DNA of 64,000 bases from contig DASSNU010000002.1 of the NCBI GenBank assembly GCA_035701265.1, forward strand, positions 1-64,000, written 5' to 3'. Below, piece after piece: positions 12,568-20,415 of the stretch. The translations under genes and the position numbers were made by a program. The first letter of the stretch is position 1; the number at the start of each line of letters is the position of its first letter. The stretch is from DASSNU01 sp035701265 (GTDB lineage Bacteria > Gemmatimonadota > Gemmatimonadetes > Gemmatimonadales > Gemmatimonadaceae). The notes beneath the pieces were generated by a model. The model ran no database searches. It was not told where the DNA came from and worked only from the letters and a program-made list of their open reading frames with translations.

Positions 12568-12578
12568 CCCCCCCCCCC
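12568..12578. repeat. second 11-base C homopolymer
   Basis: Eleven consecutive C residues (plus strand) lie 15 bases upstream of tRNA-His, in the spacer toward efp. Together with the tract at 12391-12401 they give two equal-length G-runs in the same transcript. Confidence 0.8.
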
Positions 12579-12765
12579 GACACCACCTCACCACGACCGC
12601 AGCACTCCGCCCCGGTACAGCGGAGGCCGGCGCGCCAACCGGCGCCCCGAGCGCCCGGTGCGCTGACCGGGCAGACAGAATGTGTATGTTAATCGCGCCC
12701 CGAAGCTGAATCAACGTGGCCACGCCGCTCGCGGATGGCCGAGTCGCGCCGCGCCGAGCGTGCGC

Positions 12766-13329
12766 TTACTTGGCGCGATCGAGATACTCGCCGGTGCTCG
12801 TGCTCACACGCACGCGCTCGCCCTGACTGATGAACTCGGGGACGTTCACCGTCACCCCGTTCTCCAGCTTCGCGGGCTTGGTGGACGCCGTCTTCGTGGC
12901 CGACTTCATCACCGGCGTCGTCTCCACCACCTCCAGCTCCACCGCGTTCGGCAGCTCGATGCCGATGGCCCTGCCATCGTAGAACTCGGCCAGGATGCGC
13001 ATCCCCGGCTGCAGCCACTGCGCGTTGTCGCCCAGCGTCTCCGCGTCCATCTCGAGCTGGTCGTAGTTCTCCGTGTTCATGAAGTGGTAGAAGTCGCCAC
13101 CCTGATACAGGAACTCGAGCGTGTGCGTCTCCAGCGACGCCTTCTCGATGGAGTCCGCCGCGCGGAAGCGATGGTCGAACGCCGACCCCGTGCGCAGGTT
13201 GCGCAGCTTGGCCTGCACCATGGCGCGCAGATTCCCCGGCGTGTGATGCCGGAACTCGACAATGCGGCAGGGGTCGCCCTCGAAGACGATCACCATGCCG
13301 CGACGGATCTGGGTCGCGGGAATGGCCAT
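12766..13329 (-). CDS. efp: translation elongation factor P, loop variant without Lys34
   Basis: A 187-residue protein of normal EF-P length with three beta-barrel domains: an N-terminal KOW-like domain (MAIPATQIRRGMVIVFEGDP), a central OB domain and a C-terminal OB domain ending in FISQGERVRVSTSTGEYLDRAK. EF-P enters the ribosome E site and relieves stalling at proline runs. In E. coli the tip of the first domain is PGKGQ, with Lys34 beta-lysylated; here it reads PGNLRA, with Asn33 in place of that lysine and Arg35 two residues later. Known lysine or arginine modification at the standard position therefore cannot occur. The ATG at 13329 fits the family start, though no strong ribosome site is visible. 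The tRNA run follows it on the same strand. Confidence 0.95.
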   Translation of the reverse strand: MAIPATQIRRGMVIVFEGDPCRIVEFRHHTPGNLRAMVQAKLRNLRTGSAFDHRFRAADSIEKASLETHTLEFLYQGGDFYHFMNTENYDQLEMDAETLGDNAQWLQPGMRILAEFYDGRAIGIELPNAVELEVVETTPVMKSATKTASTKPAKLENGVTVNVPEFISQGERVRVSTSTGEYLDRAK

Positions 13330-13559
13330 GATTAATACGGAGTTGGGAGTCGGGTGCGCCACCCGCTCGCTCCCGCGCCGGAGTGGCCGCGGCGAAGCCG
13401 GAAGAGCACCGTAAATGATGCAGCCTTTGAATTTACGTGCTTCGGGAGGATCCAGTCAACTCGTAGGTGCGTGTCCCGGCAGCGCTGCCGGAGCGCGGGA
13501 GTACCTCGCCTGTGCCGGCGGCCCTTCACTACCCCGTCCCCCACGTCCCACCCCTGGCG

Positions 13560-14342
13560 TTACCCTTCCGGCCGCACCGGCACCAGCGCGTCGCGCAGCG
13601 TCCGCCAAACGTTCTCCGCCACGATCCGCTCCCCACGCGCGTTCGGATGGATGCCGTCCTGCTGGTTGAGTGACGGAATGCCCGCCACCCCGGCAAGCAG
13701 AAACGGCACGAGCACCACGCCCTTCTCCGATGCCACCTCGGGGTACACCTCACGGAACTCGGCGGTATAGCGCGAGCCGAGGTTGGGAGGCGCCTCCATG
13801 GCAACGAGGAGGATTTCCGCCTGTGGGCGGACGGCGCGGACGCTGTCGATGATCGCGCCCACGTTCGCGCGCAGAGTGTCCACGCTCAATCCGCGCAGTC
13901 CGTCGTTGGCGCCGGTCTCGATCACCACGATGTCCGCGCGCTGTCCGCGGAGCAGCCATCCGATGCGCCGTCGCGCGTCGGCGGATGTCTCGCCGCTGAC
14001 GCCGGCATTCACCACATGGTAGTTTAGCCCCAGGGAATCGATGCGCCGCTGGATGAGCGCGGGGTATGCCTCCTCGTGCTGCAGGCCGTAGCCGGCGGTC
14101 AGGCTCGTCCCCACGAACAGCACCGCCGGAGCACTGCCCTCGCCACGCTCCCCGTCACGCCCGTCAGCGTCCGGCGGTGCCTGCATGGAACCGGCGGCGC
14201 GCAGGGCGGAGTCGTCCGTGGCCGTGGCGGCGGTGTCCTGCGCGCCGCTCACCGCCTGTTGCCGGGCGTCATTCTCCTGGGGAGCCCGACCACACGCCAG
14301 GGCGGCGCCCAATCCGACACACAATACCGCGAATGCTCGCAT
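13560..14342 (-). CDS. SGNH/GDSL esterase, TesA-like lipoprotein
   Basis: A 260-residue SGNH hydrolase. The N-terminus has a hydrophobic signal ending in ALAC (Cys17), so it is probably a lipoprotein, followed by a low-complexity linker to about residue 75. Catalytic block I is VLFVGTSLTAGYG in the form G-x-S-L (Ser nucleophile), block II has the Gly of NAGVSGET, block III is GANDGL, and block V is DGIHPNARG with Asp and His. TesA of E. coli (acyl-CoA thioesterase I/lysophospholipase L1) has this layout and sits divergent from ybbA-ybbP, exactly as here. Substrates are probably acyl esters in the periplasm. Its start codon (14340-14342) overlaps that of the divergent ATPase gene. Confidence 0.88.
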   Translation of the reverse strand: MRAFAVLCVGLGAALACGRAPQENDARQQAVSGAQDTAATATDDSALRAAGSMQAPPDADGRDGERGEGSAPAVLFVGTSLTAGYGLQHEEAYPALIQRRIDSLGLNYHVVNAGVSGETSADARRRIGWLLRGQRADIVVIETGANDGLRGLSVDTLRANVGAIIDSVRAVRPQAEILLVAMEAPPNLGSRYTAEFREVYPEVASEKGVVLVPFLLAGVAGIPSLNQQDGIHPNARGERIVAENVWRTLRDALVPVRPEG

Positions 14343-15018
14343 GCTCGAAGCGCGACAGTTGACGAAGACGTTTCGGAGCGGGGACCGCGACCTCACCGTG
14401 GTCCGCGATGTCACCTTCCACATTGCTCCGGGCGAGTTCGTCGCCATAACCGGGCCCTCCGGGAGCGGGAAGACGACGCTGCTCGGCCTGCTGGCCGGTC
14501 TCGATACCCCGAGCACCGGTGCGGTGGTCCTCGATGGCGCCGACCTGGGACGCCTGGACGAGGACGCGCGCGCACGGCTCCGGGGAGACAAGGTGGGGTT
14601 CGTCTTTCAGAGTTTCCAGCTCATCCCCACGCTCACCGCCGCGGAGAACGTTGCGGTCCCCGCGGAGCTACGCGGAGACCGCGACGCCGCCGGGCGCGCG
14701 CGGACACTGCTCGAGCGCGTGGGGCTGGGAGACCGCGCGGGACACTTTCCCGCACAGCTCTCCGGCGGCGAGCAGCAGCGCGTGGCCATCTGCCGCGCGA
14801 TGGCCAACGCGCCGCGCATCCTCTTTGCCGACGAGCCCACCGGCAATCTCGACTCCGGCACCGGCGCGCGCATTGTCGCCTTGCTGCAGGAGATCAACCG
14901 CGAGGATGCCGCCACGATCGTGATGGTCACGCACGATCTGGACCTCGCCGCGCGCGCGAGCCGCGTACTCCAGATGGCCGACGGCCGTGTGGTGGACGAC
15001 AGCGGAGCTCGCGGGTGA
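14341..15018 (+). CDS. ABC transporter ATP-binding protein, YbbA/LolD type
   Basis: A 225-residue ATPase. Walker A is GPSGSGKTT (about residues 38-46), the Q-loop is in GFVFQSFQLIPTLTA, the signature is LSGGEQQRVAI, Walker B is ILFADEPTGNLD, and the switch His is in VMVTHDLD. The PTGNLD form and short length place it with the LolD/MacB/YbbA group, which pairs with FtsX-type permeases. It powers the permease encoded next, whose start overlaps its stop (TGATG). The ATG at 14341 shares two bases with the start codon of the divergent esterase and has no Shine-Dalgarno, so translation may be near-leaderless. The trio matches the tesA-ybbA-ybbP order of enterobacteria. Confidence 0.93.
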   Translation: MLEARQLTKTFRSGDRDLTVVRDVTFHIAPGEFVAITGPSGSGKTTLLGLLAGLDTPSTGAVVLDGADLGRLDEDARARLRGDKVGFVFQSFQLIPTLTAAENVAVPAELRGDRDAAGRARTLLERVGLGDRAGHFPAQLSGGEQQRVAICRAMANAPRILFADEPTGNLDSGTGARIVALLQEINREDAATIVMVTHDLDLAARASRVLQMADGRVVDDSGARG

Positions 15019-17582
15019 TGTCCGGCGCACGCGACCGCAGCGCGCGCCGCCCGTGGTGGCATGCCGTGGTGACGCTCGCGCGACAGGAGAGCCGCTCGAG
15101 CTGGCGCCGGCTGTTGCTCTTCATGTCCGCCATCTCGCTCGGCGTCGCCGCGCTCGTCGCCATCGACTCCTTCGCCACGAACGTCACCGAGGCAGTGCGC
15201 GATCAGTCGCGTGCGCTCCTGGGCGGCGATCTCTCCATCACGTCGCGCACCGCGTTCGACTCGGGCGCCATCCGCCTGCTGGATTCGCTGCGCAATGCCG
15301 GCGCGGACGTGGGACAGCGGACCGAGTTCCTCTCCATGGCGGTCGCGCCGCTTACGGAGCGCACGCGGCTGGCGCAGGTGGAAGCCGTCACGCCGGGGAT
15401 CCCTTACTACGGGGAGATCGTGACGGAGCCGGTGGACGCGTGGCCCCGTCTGGCGGCGGGGGCGAACACGCTGGTGGATCCGGCGTTGCTTGTCGCGCTC
15501 GACGCCCGCGTGGGAGATTCGCTCCAGATCGGCACGGCGCGCTTCCACATCTCCGGCGTGGTCCGCAGCATTCCCGGCGACGTGGAGATCGCCAACGCGC
15601 TCGGCCCGCGCGTGTTCATCGCTGCGCGGTGGATCGACTCCACGGGGCTGCTGCAAACCGGCAGCCGCGCCGAGTACACCGCGCTCGTGCGGCTCCCGCA
15701 GGGAATGAATCCGCAGCGGACGGTGCGCGCCATCCGGCCCAGGTTGGAAGCATCGCACCTGCGCGCGCGTACGGTGGCCGACACCGAGCGCGAGCTCACC
15801 AACGCCGCCGAGCAGTTGCGGCGCTTTCTCGGTCTGGTGGGGTTGGTGGCGCTCCTGCTCGGTGGCGTAGGCGTGGCGAGCGCGATCCACGCGTACGTGG
15901 TCGAGCGCATTCCGACGGTGGCCATCCTCCGCTGCGTGGGCGCGAGCAGCGCGCAGGTGATGGGGATCTATCTGCTCGAGTCGGTGGCGTTGGGGCTCGC
16001 GGGCGCCGCGGCAGGGGTGGTACTCGGCGCCGGGCTGCAGCTCGCGCTCCCGCACGTGCTCGGGGGATTTCTGCCGGTGGACGTGCATCCGCGTCCGGTG
16101 GCGGACGCGATGCTGGGGGGCGTGGGGGTGGGCGCCTGGGTGGCGGTGATGTTCGCGCTCCAGCCGCTGCTCGCGGTGCGGCGCATCTCGCCGCTCGACA
16201 CGCTGCGCGTGCGCACCGAGCACGGCCGGCGCGTGCCGCTCTGGCGCGATCCGGTGCGGCTCGCCGCGAGCGTCGCCCTGGCCGGGAGCATCATCGTCGT
16301 GGCGATGCTGCGTGCACAGACGGCGCTGGAGGGGATGGTCATGAGCGCCGCGCTATTCTTGGCGCTCGCCGTGCTGTGGGGAAGCGCGGCGCTGGTGTCG
16401 GCGCTCGCGCGGCGCGTGGTGCGCGCGCGGTGGCCGTTCGTGCTCCGCCAGGGCGTGGCCAACCTGCACCGCCCCGCCAATCAGACGCGCGCCGTGGTGC
16501 TGGCACTGGGGTTCGGGGCCTTTCTGCTGAGCACGTTGTACCTGGTACACGACAATCTGCTGCGCCGCTTCGCGACAGCCGCTGCGGCAACGAACGCGAA
16601 CATCGCGTTCATCGACGTGCAGCCCGACCAGGTGGCACGGCTGGACTCGATCCTGCGCGCACGCGGCCACCCCGCCTTGCAGCGCGTGCCGATCGTCCCG
16701 ATGCGCATCGCCGCCATCGATGGACGCGACGCGGAGGCGCTCGGGCGCTCTCGCCCGCGATGGGTGATGCGCCGCGAGTACCGCTCCACCTACCGCGATT
16801 CCCTCACCGCGTCGGAGCGACTGACCGCGGGACGGTGGCCGCCGTCCCCACGTGACGCGTCGGGATTGCCCGGCATCTCCGTGGAGAGCGATGTGGCCGC
16901 GGACATGGGAGTCTCGCTGGGCGACACGATTACGTGGGATGTGCAGGGGGTGCGCGTCCCGACGATCGTGCGGAGCATCCGCGACGTGGAGTGGGCGCGC
17001 TTCGAGCCCAACTTCTTCGTGGTGTTCGAGTCGCGGGCGATCGCCGACGCGCCGCAGACGTACGTCGTCCTCACGCACGCGGATGACGACACCGAGCGTG
17101 CGCGGCTGCAGCATGCGGCGGCCACGGCGCTACCCAACGTGACCAGCATCGACCTCACCCTCATCCAGCGGACGCTCGCGCGCATCCTCGACCGTGTGGC
17201 CGTGGCGGTGCGGTTCATGGCGCTGCTGAGCGTCGCGACGGGGATCATCGTGCTCGTGGGCGCCGTGACGGCGTCGCGCCGGCAGCGGATGCGTGAAGGG
17301 GTGTTGCTCAAGACGCTGGGCGCCACGCGCGTGCAGATCGCGCGGGTGATGCTGGCCGAGTACGGCGTGCTGGGCGCCATGGGGAGCGCGACGGGGATGC
17401 TCCTCTCGGTGGGAGGCGCGTGGGGGGTGATGCGCTTCCTCTTCCACGCGCCCTTCCGTCCAGCACTCCCGCAGATGGCAGTGCTGACGCTGGGAATGAT
17501 GCTGCTCACCGCCGGCATCGGCTTCCTGGGAAGCCGCGACGTCTTCCGCGCCACCGCGCTGGCCGCGTTGCGCGAGGTGTAG
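15018..17582 (+). CDS. FtsX-like ABC permease, YbbP type
   Basis: An 854-residue integral membrane protein. A first transmembrane helix (about 25-50, LLLFMSAISLGVAALVAI) is followed by a large periplasmic domain. Groups of helices lie around 275-400 (LVGLVALLLGGVGVAS and MLGGVGVGAWVAVMF), 420-470 and 735-850 (FMALLSVATGIIVLVGAV, MLLTAGIGFLGSRDVFRATALAALREV). This two-module FtsX layout is that of YbbP. With the preceding ATPase it forms a mechanotransmission-type ABC system, probably for a lipophilic or lipoprotein substrate. The ATG at 15018 overlaps the ATPase stop. A GC hairpin after the stop (17612-17627) could end the transcript but has no T-run. Confidence 0.9.
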   Translation: MSGARDRSARRPWWHAVVTLARQESRSSWRRLLLFMSAISLGVAALVAIDSFATNVTEAVRDQSRALLGGDLSITSRTAFDSGAIRLLDSLRNAGADVGQRTEFLSMAVAPLTERTRLAQVEAVTPGIPYYGEIVTEPVDAWPRLAAGANTLVDPALLVALDARVGDSLQIGTARFHISGVVRSIPGDVEIANALGPRVFIAARWIDSTGLLQTGSRAEYTALVRLPQGMNPQRTVRAIRPRLEASHLRARTVADTERELTNAAEQLRRFLGLVGLVALLLGGVGVASAIHAYVVERIPTVAILRCVGASSAQVMGIYLLESVALGLAGAAAGVVLGAGLQLALPHVLGGFLPVDVHPRPVADAMLGGVGVGAWVAVMFALQPLLAVRRISPLDTLRVRTEHGRRVPLWRDPVRLAASVALAGSIIVVAMLRAQTALEGMVMSAALFLALAVLWGSAALVSALARRVVRARWPFVLRQGVANLHRPANQTRAVVLALGFGAFLLSTLYLVHDNLLRRFATAAAATNANIAFIDVQPDQVARLDSILRARGHPALQRVPIVPMRIAAIDGRDAEALGRSRPRWVMRREYRSTYRDSLTASERLTAGRWPPSPRDASGLPGISVESDVAADMGVSLGDTITWDVQGVRVPTIVRSIRDVEWARFEPNFFVVFESRAIADAPQTYVVLTHADDDTERARLQHAAATALPNVTSIDLTLIQRTLARILDRVAVAVRFMALLSVATGIIVLVGAVTASRRQRMREGVLLKTLGATRVQIARVMLAEYGVLGAMGSATGMLLSVGGAWGVMRFLFHAPFRPALPQMAVLTLGMMLLTAGIGFLGSRDVFRATALAALREV

Positions 17583-17717
17583 CTCACGGGCGGGTGACCC
17601 GTCTGCAGCGCGCGCGGGAACCCGCGCAGCCCGCCACGCCGCTGGCTCGCGCTACGCGCGCACGATTACCGGGAGCGGTTCACGCCGCGAGCGCGGCACG
17701 ACGGCGCTCGGATCGCG

Positions 17718-18431
17718 CTACGGGCGCGAGATGATGCCGTAGGGGTTGGGGCCCGTGTCCAGCGGTCCGCCCACCCACACGCGCGCGCCGATCATGTTCT
17801 CGAACGCTGCCGGAGGGTTGTGCATGGGGAGGGTGCCGGTGCCCGTGCGGATCGCGATCCCGTCACCGTCGCGCACCAGAACGCCATCCACGACGTTCTC
17901 CCCCGATGCGCGACGCACGATGAAGCTGTCCACCTGGAAGGCGCCGCCCTGCTGCCAGGTGCCGCGGACTTCCGTCTCCGTCTGCACCACGTTCTTCAGG
18001 GTGTTCGTGAGCGATCCCTGGAGGGTCACGCGCTGCTCGCCGGGGACGTCGACCACGACCGAGACCGCCGGGAACGAGCCCACCACGTGGATGGAGCCGA
18101 GGAGCGTGTCTCGCGTACCGGGCGCGTGGGCGGCCGCCGTCTCGCCCGCCCGGGAGGCCGGCGGCGCCGCGCTCTCCGCGGGCGGAGTGGTGCGCGGCGT
18201 GGTGCGCTGCGGTGGCGTGGCGCGCGTGCTGTCGGAGCCGCGCGCGGGCGATTGCGCCGGCGCGCCCCCTCCGGTGGTGTCGGCCGGCGGTGTCGCGCCC
18301 ATAGCCGGAGCGGCCGCCGTGTCGTCGCTCACGCCGGACGCGCTTCCGGCGCTGTCGGCGGGAGCTCTCCGCTCCGTGCTGCATGCCGCGATCACAACCA
18401 GTGTGGCCACCGTGAGCGCCATGCGCGTCAT
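17718..18431 (-). CDS. putative lipoprotein with Pro/Thr/Ala-rich linker
   Basis: A 237-residue exported protein. The signal peptide MTRMALTVATLVVIAAC ends in a lipobox with Cys17. Residues about 20-120 are Ala/Pro/Thr/Ser-rich and probably disordered. The C-terminal folded part (about 125-237) includes LGSIHVVGSFPAVSVVVDVPGE, split around VTLQGSLTN and VRGTWQQGG, and ends in VWVGGPLDTGPNPYGIISRP. I do not recognise this domain. The ATG at 18431 has AGGAG six bases upstream. It lies after the two M30-like lipoprotein genes on the same strand, separated by about 110 bases, so a shared envelope role is possible but unproven. Confidence 0.75.
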   Translation of the reverse strand: MTRMALTVATLVVIAACSTERRAPADSAGSASGVSDDTAAAPAMGATPPADTTGGGAPAQSPARGSDSTRATPPQRTTPRTTPPAESAAPPASRAGETAAAHAPGTRDTLLGSIHVVGSFPAVSVVVDVPGEQRVTLQGSLTNTLKNVVQTETEVRGTWQQGGAFQVDSFIVRRASGENVVDGVLVRDGDGIAIRTGTGTLPMHNPPAAFENMIGARVWVGGPLDTGPNPYGIISRP

Positions 18432-18540
18432 GTCAGGCTCCTGTACCGGGACACGGGAAACCGTCCATCCCTGGTGATGAATGCGCTGGCGCCCGAAAGC
18501 GCCAGCGTGCTCTCCCATCCTGCTCCTACGCCGGTGACGC

Positions 18541-20298
18541 TCATTTGGTCCGGACGATCACCGCTCGTAATTCCGTCGGGACCGGCTGCCCCTGGGACGT
18601 CATCCCGACCGAGGTATCTCCCCCGCCCTCCGCGAAGCGGAAGTACGCGGTGCCCCCGCCGGACAGCGTCGTCGTCTTCACCGTGTTGTTCGGCAGTTGG
18701 GTGACGGTGAGGGGCAGCTTGGTGCAACAGTCGAATTGACGGAACACTTCCCGGAAATTCCAGGTGGGCAGGGTGAATTCACTCGAGACGCCGAGCCCGG
18801 CATCATCGGCATACTGTGCCACCGTGAAATCCGCCACCCAGTCGCGGATGTCGGCTCCGAAGACGTTCTCGAAGTTCGCGATGCCGCTCGTGGTCGAGTT
18901 CACGAGGTCGAACCAGATGGTGCCGTCCATCGTTGCCTTCCGGTCCGCGGCGTAGCGCAGGAATTCCCACGTGGCGCCGCGCGTGTTCAGGTCGTCGTTG
19001 TCGTCCGACCGGTACGGCCCCGTGGATTCCGGATCGTCGATGTACTGCAGGAGCCGCGCAAAATTCTGACTCTGGAAGAAATTGAAGGCGTCCACCACGC
19101 GCGCGGAGCTGCGCAGTGTGGCACTGTCGATGTTCTGCCGCGGACTCAGTCCGCTCTCGCGGAAGAAGGCGAGTCCCTCGGCAATGTGACTCAACCCTTC
19201 GTTGAGCCAGACCTCTTCTGCGGGATCCGCCCCCGTGTTCACGTAGAGGCGGCGCGATGCGTTGATGAGATGCTGGTACTCGTGTACCAGGGTGCCAGCG
19301 GTCAGCGAATCGACGAATCCCTTGGTGCGCTTGTTCTGGTTGATCGTGCCCGTGGGATCGGGGACGAGCATGTAGAACATCTCGGCCAGATTGCTGCCCG
19401 GACACTCCGCCGTGGGAAGCAGATCGCGGCCGAAGAAGAATCCGCCGACGAAGAAATCGGAGTTGGCCGGCGTCAGCGCGTTCACCGCCCTCGTGAAGAG
19501 GATGACCACCCGGTCGTTGTTGTCGATGTCCGCCGGGTCCCCGAACGCATCGGTATCGAGCGGGTGCACCAACGTGTCGAACTGCGCGCCGAATGCCTGG
19601 TACTCCGTGTCGGAGAACCCGCCGCTCGGGTTGGCGGTATCTGCGAGGACGATGGCGTGCGTGGTGATGGCCGCCACACGCGCCGTGGTGAGCTGCGGAT
19701 TCGTACAATCCTGGTTCGCCTGCACGTTCACCGACACCCGATCGCCCACGCTGGCGCCCGACGTCACGAGGGTGCGCGACGGGCGAGGGCTGCCGCTCCG
19801 CGGCGGCGCGTCCGGCCCTGCGCGAAGCGCGAACCACGCGCGTGCACTCGTCGCGTGCGCCATGAGCAACCGCCGCTCCCGTTCACGGAGTTGCAGGTCG
19901 AACTGCACGTCGCGGCGCGGCGATGCCGTGGAGATCCGGCCAGGGTGCGCGGCCAGTGTCGTGGTTGCATGCACGGGCCCCACCTGCGGATTCGGCGGGC
20001 CGCTGACGTTCCCCACGTTCTCGCCGAGCACGTCCAGTTGCAGGTGCGCCGACGACGTGAGCGAGGCGAAGAACGGGACGAGCACGTACTCCGCGCCCGC
20101 GCCCGCATCGAGCGTGACCGCGCACAGCTCCTGTGTGGTCAACCGGTGCACCGCGCCGACTGCGAGCGCCAGCGGCGTGCTGCTCCCCGTACAGTTTCGC
20201 TGCGGTGCGGTGGGGCCGTTGCTATCGTTGCACGCACCCAGTGCACCACCCGCAACGATGATGAGGGAGGCGATCGCCGCCGACTTCCGTACTGACAT
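18541..20298 (-). CDS. M30-like zinc metallopeptidase lipoprotein (downstream paralog)
   Basis: A 585-residue lipoprotein: signal MSVRKSAAIASLIIVAGG with lipobox LGAC (Cys23). The mature N-terminal part (about 40-150) is a beta-rich domain starting SSTPLALAVGAVHRLT. The peptidase core has the zinc motif HEYQH (about residue 339) followed by EEVWLNEGLSHIAE, the pattern of hyicolysin-type M30 peptidases, where His, His and a downstream Glu bind zinc and the motif Glu is catalytic. The C-terminus has a beta domain ending in ELRAVIVRTK. It is paralogous to the gene just upstream, including a 131-base region with only four differences. It lacks the Big2 domain of its paralog. The start is the ATG at 20298, after a GC-rich leader. 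Confidence 0.88.
   Translation of the reverse strand: MSVRKSAAIASLIIVAGGALGACNDSNGPTAPQRNCTGSSTPLALAVGAVHRLTTQELCAVTLDAGAGAEYVLVPFFASLTSSAHLQLDVLGENVGNVSGPPNPQVGPVHATTTLAAHPGRISTASPRRDVQFDLQLRERERRLLMAHATSARAWFALRAGPDAPPRSGSPRPSRTLVTSGASVGDRVSVNVQANQDCTNPQLTTARVAAITTHAIVLADTANPSGGFSDTEYQAFGAQFDTLVHPLDTDAFGDPADIDNNDRVVILFTRAVNALTPANSDFFVGGFFFGRDLLPTAECPGSNLAEMFYMLVPDPTGTINQNKRTKGFVDSLTAGTLVHEYQHLINASRRLYVNTGADPAEEVWLNEGLSHIAEGLAFFRESGLSPRQNIDSATLRSSARVVDAFNFFQSQNFARLLQYIDDPESTGPYRSDDNDDLNTRGATWEFLRYAADRKATMDGTIWFDLVNSTTSGIANFENVFGADIRDWVADFTVAQYADDAGLGVSSEFTLPTWNFREVFRQFDCCTKLPLTVTQLPNNTVKTTTLSGGGTAYFRFAEGGGDTSVGMTSQGQPVPTELRAVIVRTK
18883..19013. repeat. 131-bp near-identical repeat, copy 1
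   Basis: By eye this stretch matches 20761-20891 with four mismatches in 131 bases and no gaps. It encodes the region NDDLNTRGATWEFLRY through IWFDLVNSTTSG of the peptidase. Flanking parts of the two genes diverge much more, including at silent positions. Confidence 0.85.
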
Positions 20299-20415
20299 GG
20301 TTCGTCCTCGCGCCTGTCCGGGGCGTGCGGGACATCCTGGCCGGCCCCCGGTCCGCCGGCCAACCTCAGCGAAGCATGTTCTGCGCCGTGCCGGAATCCT
20401 CCCCGCGCTCCAACT

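Noticed and set aside
17586..17627. Short hairpins after the ybbP-like gene as a terminator
   Set aside because: Stems are only five to six bp with no T-run, expected by chance in DNA this GC-rich; mentioned with the gene only.
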